Positions 57,905 through 64,000 of a stretch of DNA of 64,000 nt are shown in pieces. Numbering within the stretch: the stretch's first letter is position 1; each line of letters opens with the position of its first letter. The translations under genes and the position numbers were made by a program. The notes under the pieces were generated by a model. It saw only the letters and a program-made list of their open reading frames with translations, ran no database searches and was not told the DNA's origin. The stretch is from positions 2,418,001 through 2,482,000 of the forward strand of contig NZ_VFPH01000002.1 in assembly GCF_006717045.1 (NCBI RefSeq), read 5' to 3'. Origin of the DNA: Pseudonocardia cypriaca. Its GTDB lineage: Bacteria > Actinomycetota > Actinomycetes > Mycobacteriales > Pseudonocardiaceae.

Positions 57905-59656
57905 TCAGCCTGCCGGGCGCAGGCCCCATTCCTCGACGTTGTAGGTGGGGCCGTCGAGCGAGGAGTTGTTCCGGACGTTCGCCACGTCGTCCTGGGCCGC
58001 GATGATCGTCGGCTTCTGGTACAGCGGCAGCACGTAGGAGTCCTCGGCGAGGATCCGGCCGGCCTCGTTGAGCGTGTCGCGGGCCGCGGCGAGGTCGGTC
58101 GAGGTGGCCGCCTCGTGCATCAGGCGGTCGACCTCGGGGTTGTTGTACTTGCCGTAGTTGCTGGACGAGGTGCTGTTCCAGGTCTGCTCGGCGTTGCTGA
58201 ACGACGCGGGCGTCTGCACCCAGGCGAAGACGATCAGGTCGTAGTCACCGCTGCTGGTGGTGCCGCCGAGGTCGTCGGTGGGCACGATGTCCAGGGTGAT
58301 GCCCAGCGGGCGCACCTGCGCCTGGATGAGCTCCACGGTGGTCTGCCGGATCGCGTTGCCGACGGTGTAGCGGATGCGCAGCGGCGGCACGGCGCGGCCG
58401 TCCGGCCTCGTCAGCTGCTGGCCCTCGGCCACGTTCGTGTAGCCGGCATCGCTGAGGATCTTGCGGGCGGCCTCGACGTTGCCGCTGCCCTGCTCGGGCG
58501 GCAGGTAGTCCTCGTAGCCGTCGATGCCCGGCACGAACATGTGGCTCTTGAGCGGCGTGACGTCCTCGTTGAACTGGCCGACGGTCGAGTCGATGATCGA
58601 CTGGACGTTCGTGGCCGCGAAGATGGCATCGCGCAGCGGCTCGTCGGCCAGGTACTCGTTGGCCAGGTTCAGGTCGAGGTGCTCCCAGGTGAGCCCGAGC
58701 CCCTGGAACTGCGACACGCCAGGGATGTTCTGCACCTGCTGGACGAGGTCGACCTGCGGCTGCGGGTAGATGACCTGCACCTCGTCGTTCTGCAGCGCCA
58801 CCGGCTCCTGCGACGCCTCCGTGATCACGCGCATGATCAGCTGCTGCAGCGGGGGCTTCGTCGCGCCGTACCACTTCGGGTTGGGCGTGAGGGTCAGCGC
58901 GACGTTGTCCTGCCAGTTCGACACCTGGAAGGGCCCGCCGCTGTAGGTCGGCACGGTGGCGCCGAACCACTTCCACGCGGCCGCCAGGCCTGCGGGGGTG
59001 TTCAGGTCACCTTGCTGCGCAGCGATGTGCGCCGGGTACAGCGGCGTGCCCGACGCGAAGAGGTTCTTCCAGTCGGCGTACGGCGTGGCGAACACCAGCG
59101 TGACGGTCTTGCCGCCGTCCGAGCCGGTGAGGGAGGAGATCTGGTTGTAGCCCGCATTCTGGGCCGCGGCGCACTCCGGGCAGTCCTTGCCGTTCATCGT
59201 CTTCCACTGGAAGACGAAGTCGTCGGCGGTGATCGGTGTGCCGTCGCTCCAGACCGCCTCTGGCTTGATCTTGTAGACGATCGTCTGCGGGTTCGTGCTG
59301 GTCTGCTCGGCCGAGACGAGGAGGTTCTCGTTGAGCACCTGCTTGAGGTCCGGCGTGGTGGTGAAGGTCCAGGGCAGGAACGTCTTGACCGCCAGACCGG
59401 TCTCGAAGACGTTGCCCTCCGAGGAGTTCAGGTTCCAGTTCGGGAGGTTCTTCTCGATCGCGAACGTGAGCGAGCCACCCTGCTGCAGCTGCGCGGCCGG
59501 CACCGCGTTGCAGGTGGTCGGGCTGGCCTTGCAGTCCTGGTAGACCCCGCCCTCCGAGGCGTCGCCATCCTCGCCGCCGCCCCCGCCGCAGGCCGCGAGC
59601 ACCAGTGTCGCCACCGCCGCGACCGCGGCGAGCGATGCAGCCCTCGATCTCCTCAT
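57905..59656 (-). CDS. oligopeptide ABC transporter substrate-binding lipoprotein, operon 2
   Basis: A 583-residue SBP type 5 protein from ATG 59656 (AGGAAG upstream). Lipobox LAAC near residue 23 and a Gly-rich linker. Core: IVYKIKPEAVWSDGTPITADDFVFQWKTMNGKDC (about 130), FGATVPTYSGGPFQVSNWQDNVALTLTPNPKWYG (about 215-248), and DYDLIVFAWVQTP (about 475). Long variants of this family carry peptides or other polycationic ligands; the ligand is unknown. It heads operon 2. SBP 1 (48216) is a separate paralogue. Confidence 0.88.
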   Translation of the reverse strand: MRRSRAASLAAVAAVATLVLAACGGGGGEDGDASEGGVYQDCKASPTTCNAVPAAQLQQGGSLTFAIEKNLPNWNLNSSEGNVFETGLAVKTFLPWTFTTTPDLKQVLNENLLVSAEQTSTNPQTIVYKIKPEAVWSDGTPITADDFVFQWKTMNGKDCPECAAAQNAGYNQISSLTGSDGGKTVTLVFATPYADWKNLFASGTPLYPAHIAAQQGDLNTPAGLAAAWKWFGATVPTYSGGPFQVSNWQDNVALTLTPNPKWYGATKPPLQQLIMRVITEASQEPVALQNDEVQVIYPQPQVDLVQQVQNIPGVSQFQGLGLTWEHLDLNLANEYLADEPLRDAIFAATNVQSIIDSTVGQFNEDVTPLKSHMFVPGIDGYEDYLPPEQGSGNVEAARKILSDAGYTNVAEGQQLTRPDGRAVPPLRIRYTVGNAIRQTTVELIQAQVRPLGITLDIVPTDDLGGTTSSGDYDLIVFAWVQTPASFSNAEQTWNSTSSSNYGKYNNPEVDRLMHEAATSTDLAAARDTLNEAGRILAEDSYVLPLYQKPTIIAAQDDVANVRNNSSLDGPTYNVEEWGLRPAG

Positions 59657-59849
59657 CGGTCTTCCTGACCTCTCTCTGCTGGACCACCCCGATCGGGCGT
59701 CCCCGTCACCAGCTCGGCGAAGCCCGGCCCATGTCACGAACCGGCGCACCGACCCAGGGCACGGTAGGAAGCGCGTCTGCGCCCGTCATCCGCCGCCACT
59801 CGATCGTGACCAAAGGGTGACCAGAGCCGTACTGAGCGACAACATTCCA

Positions 59850-59863
59850 TTACCTCGCGGTAA
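59850..59863. promoter_or_regulatory. palindrome upstream of peptide transporter operon 2
   Basis: TTACCTCGCGGTAA is a 14-base inverted repeat (arms TTACC/GGTAA) about 195 bases upstream of the operon 2 start and next to the lpqW stop. A candidate promoter on the minus strand is TTGTCG (59836-59841), 17 bases, CACCCT (59813-59818). A direct repeat GGTCAC-CCTTT-GGTCAC lies across it. It is a possible operator. Confidence 0.35.
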
Positions 59864-59875
59864 CTTACTCCGCGG

Positions 59876-61693
59876 TCACCGCGCCGGGGCGCGCCACCTC
59901 TGGGCCCCGGTCACCGGTCCGGACGCGAGCGGTCCCGGCCCGATGCCCGTCGCGGCCTCGCCCGCCGGGGTGCTCACCACGAGGTTCACGGGCTGGAACA
60001 GCGGGAGGAACGGCAGCTGCGCCCACAGCACCTGTTCGACGGCGCCCGCCGTCTCCGGGCGAGGGCTGGCCGACACGAGCTCGTCCAGCGCGGGGCGCAG
60101 TGCCGGGAAGCAGAACCCCGCGGGCGGGCGCGGCGGCTCGGGCACCAGCGCGGTGGGGGCGGGGCAGCCGTAGTCGGAGGCGAGCTCGCTGCCCAGGTCG
60201 CCGCCGACGGTGCGCGGTAGCACCATCAGGTCGACCTCCACGCCGCCCGGCGTGGCGGGCAGCGCCGACGTCGTGGTGGCCGGCGTCGTCGGCGTGGTGG
60301 GTGGAGCACCCGGGGTCTGCGCCGGCTGGGCCGGGGTGGTGACCGGGGCTTCCGGCTGGGCCGTCGGCGAGGGCGTCGGGCTCGGGCTCGGCGGGACCGC
60401 GGGCACCGCGGCCTGCCCGAACAGGTCAACGGCCGACGGGCCGACCAGTGTGACCTCGATGCCCGCGGCGTCGAGCTGCTCCGCGACGGCGCGGGCCACG
60501 TCGACGTCCTCCAGCCGCTCGTTCGCGGCTCCGATCACGAGGGACACCGGACCGCCCGCGACCGCCCACCGGCCCGTCGTGAGATCCCGGCTCCAGCCGG
60601 CGCTCGCGAGCAGCTGGGCCGCGGCGGCCGGGTCGTGGCGCAGCGGCGCGTCCGGCGGTGCGGTCGACGCGTACCCCGGCTGCGACGGCGCGAGGCCGAA
60701 CGCGTCGGCGGCCAGCGACTCGGGGGCCACCGCGGTGCGGATCGCCTCCCGGTCGAGCAGCATCGCGATCCCGCGCCGGACCCTGGCGTCCGCCAGCGGC
60801 CCGCCGTCGGCGCGCATCCCGAGCTGCGTGACGATCGGCTTCGGCGCCAGCTGCAGCTCGGGGGCCGGTTGCAGACCGCCGAGCGCGGTGCGGATCGTCG
60901 GCTCGGCTTCCGGAAGGGCCACGTCGACGTCCCCCGCGGCCAGCGCGGGAGCCAGCTCCTGCGGCCCGAACCTGCGGAGCAGGAGCTGGTCGAGCACGGT
61001 CGGGGTGTCCCAGTACAGGTCGTTGCGGGCGAGCATGACCTCCCCGCGGGCCCGGTCGACCGCGGTCACCCGGAACGGCCCGCCGGACGCGGGAACGCCG
61101 TCGGTGAGCGCACCCGTCCACGAGCCGGGGGCGTCCTTGAGGATGTGCGCGGGCAGGAGGTCGGAGAACAGGTGCTGCCACGCCGGGTAGGGGTGGGAGA
61201 ACACGACGTCGACCGCCTTGCCGCCGGCCCGCGACCGCACCTGGGTGATGAGCTGGTAGCCGGCGGCGTCGGTGACGCCCGGCTGGCTGCGCATCTGCTC
61301 CCAGAGGTAGACGAAGTCCTCGGCGGCGATCGGCGCGTTCGTCGACCAGGAGGCCTCCAGGTTGAGCTCGTAGCTCACCGTGAAGGGCTCGGTGGCCGTG
61401 ACCTCGGCGCTCGTCGCGATCGTCGGGTCGAGGCGCATCGTGCCGTCCGCGTCGGGGCGGAACACCGACGGGAGCACGAGCGTGGCGAGCGCCGTGGTGA
61501 CCGGCGACTGGTGGGCGATCAGGTGCGGGTTGAAGCCCGCCCCCATGTCGTCCACCCCCACCACGAGCCGCGTGGGCTCGGACTGCGGGGTGGGGATCGG
61601 TGCGGGCGGTGGCGGCGGGACCGGCTCGTTCGAGCAGGCCGCCAGCGCCACGACGAGCGCCAGGACCAGCGCGGCACAGCCCGACACCCGCAT
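59876..61693 (-). CDS. lpqW: LpqW-like SBP type 5 lipoprotein without its own ABC genes
   Basis: A 605-residue lipoprotein. ATG 61693 has GGAGG eight bases upstream; an ATG two codons earlier is possible. Lipobox LAAC near residue 22, then a Pro-rich linker. The SBP_5 core has YELNLEASWSTNAPIAAEDFVYLWEQM (about 115). From about 430 to 480 comes a Pro/Thr/Ala/Ser-rich insert (PSPSPTPSPTAQPEAPV...). In mycobacteria LpqW (Rv1166) tunes PIM/LAM synthesis and lies next to typA, as here. No ATPase or permease adjoins it directly. Function by homology. Confidence 0.78.
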   Translation of the reverse strand: MRVSGCAALVLALVVALAACSNEPVPPPPPAPIPTPQSEPTRLVVGVDDMGAGFNPHLIAHQSPVTTALATLVLPSVFRPDADGTMRLDPTIATSAEVTATEPFTVSYELNLEASWSTNAPIAAEDFVYLWEQMRSQPGVTDAAGYQLITQVRSRAGGKAVDVVFSHPYPAWQHLFSDLLPAHILKDAPGSWTGALTDGVPASGGPFRVTAVDRARGEVMLARNDLYWDTPTVLDQLLLRRFGPQELAPALAAGDVDVALPEAEPTIRTALGGLQPAPELQLAPKPIVTQLGMRADGGPLADARVRRGIAMLLDREAIRTAVAPESLAADAFGLAPSQPGYASTAPPDAPLRHDPAAAAQLLASAGWSRDLTTGRWAVAGGPVSLVIGAANERLEDVDVARAVAEQLDAAGIEVTLVGPSAVDLFGQAAVPAVPPSPSPTPSPTAQPEAPVTTPAQPAQTPGAPPTTPTTPATTTSALPATPGGVEVDLMVLPRTVGGDLGSELASDYGCPAPTALVPEPPRPPAGFCFPALRPALDELVSASPRPETAGAVEQVLWAQLPFLPLFQPVNLVVSTPAGEAATGIGPGPLASGPVTGAQRWRAPAR

Positions 61694-61700
61694 CCTCATG

Positions 61701-61719
61701 CCCTCCACCGTATGGAGGG
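61701..61719 (-). promoter_or_regulatory. hairpin covering the lpqW ribosome-binding site
   Basis: On the minus strand CCCTCCA (61713-61719), loop TACGG and TGGAGGG (61701-61707) form a perfect seven-base stem, whose 3' arm is the only purine-rich ribosome site before the ATG. Folding would hide it, so translation could be temperature-, ligand- or protein-controlled. Confidence 0.4.
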
Positions 61720-61733
61720 CCCGTCGCGTTCGA

Positions 61734-63662
<1,929 letters not shown>

Positions 63663-63715
63663 ACTTCACGGTAGCCCGCCGCACCGCCACCCCTGCGCTG
63701 GGAGTGAGGACAGCC

Positions 63716-64000
63716 TCACCTCCACCTCCCGGTGGAGGGCCCGATCCGGGCGCAGAGGTGGTGGAGATCACGCTGCGCGCAAGCTCGGGAGGCGGCTGCC
63801 GACAGGAGCGCCTTGCCGGCGAGCGTGGGGTTGCGCCGGTGTGCGGCGAGCACCTCGGCCCAGCCGATCTCCGGCAGGGCGCGCCGGAGCAGCAGCTCGC
63901 CCGCCGGTCCGCCGAGCTCCGCGGCGGCCTCCAGCACGGTGAGCCCGACGGCGGTGACCGGAAGGCCGCGGCGCTCGGCGCGGTCGGCTGCGTGGAGCCG
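63716..64000 (-). CDS. hypothetical protein (5' end outside window)
   Basis: The frame is open from the window's right edge to a TGA at 63716, reading 94 codons and ending SRACAQRDLHHLCARIGPSTGRWR. It is Ala/Arg/Leu-rich and looks helical (LEAAAELGGPAGELLLRRALPEIGWAEVLAAHRR). Codon bias fits a real gene. No family is recognised from the part visible; it might be a TPR-like or regulatory protein. It is upstream of typA on the same strand, 53 bases from the typA start. Confidence 0.5.
   Translation of the reverse strand, partial: RLHAADRAERRGLPVTAVGLTVLEAAAELGGPAGELLLRRALPEIGWAEVLAAHRRNPTLAGKALLSAAASRACAQRDLHHLCARIGPSTGRWR

Overview
The window is high-GC DNA with tightly packed genes, GTG/TTG starts and 1-, 4- and 8-base gene overlaps. 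Many promoters place a TAnnnT -10 box 6-7 bases before a start codon, which is typical of actinobacteria with leaderless mRNAs. A mycothiol gene (mshB), the trehalose importer lpqY-sugABC, gpgS, glgM, sigE/rseA, the ferredoxin fdxC and lpqW point to a mycolata or Pseudonocardiaceae relative. Gene content and DNA style fit a Pseudonocardia-like organism (inference; no 16S or marker search was possible).

Most of the window is a conserved actinobacterial backbone. From memory of the Mycobacterium tuberculosis H37Rv map, the order typA, lpqW, mshB, fdxC, dapC, dapD, dapE, LOG, gpgS, DivIVA-like, tagA, DUF3117, glgM/glgC, O-methyltransferase, sigE, rseA, htrA, tatB, mrp, MgtE-N/DUF1003, stress protein, lpqY-sugABC is the Rv1165-Rv1238 order, read here from right to left.

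Layout: 1-4062 holds an EamA exporter (cut by the window edge) behind a short leader peptide, a divergent TetR/DUF1330 pair, a methyltransferase, a phosphoesterase and a ParB-like protein. 4133-8501 is a trehalose-type ABC importer. 8664-14638 holds a stress protein, a zinc-ribbon membrane protein, an acyl-CoA dehydrogenase, a CitE-type lyase, a soluble MgtE-N/CBS protein with a DUF1003 partner, and a RibD-like reductase. 14743-20984 holds an AfsR-like regulator, a MarR regulator, Mrp and a metallo-beta-lactamase-fold protein. 21834-28280 is an accessory catabolic divergon: class III aminotransferase, GntR regulator, two Asp/Glu-racemase-fold enzymes, DUF3830, a 2-hydroxyacid dehydrogenase and an amidase. 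Two matching operators tie it together. 28352-31697 is tatB-htrA-rseA-sigE (envelope stress). 31885-44777 carries glycogen/maltosyl-phosphate synthesis, DNA repair, glucosylglycerate synthesis, two LOG proteins and lysine/DAP synthesis. 44883-48045 ends with mshB. 48216-59656 holds two complete, convergent oligopeptide ABC transporter operons. 59876-63662 is lpqW and typA.

The two most interesting items are the GntR-controlled divergon at 21834-28280, whose substrate I cannot name, and a family of long nested-palindrome repeats at 32667-32842, 36338-36431 and 36697-36874. No rRNA, tRNA, CRISPR array, transposase or prophage gene was seen.
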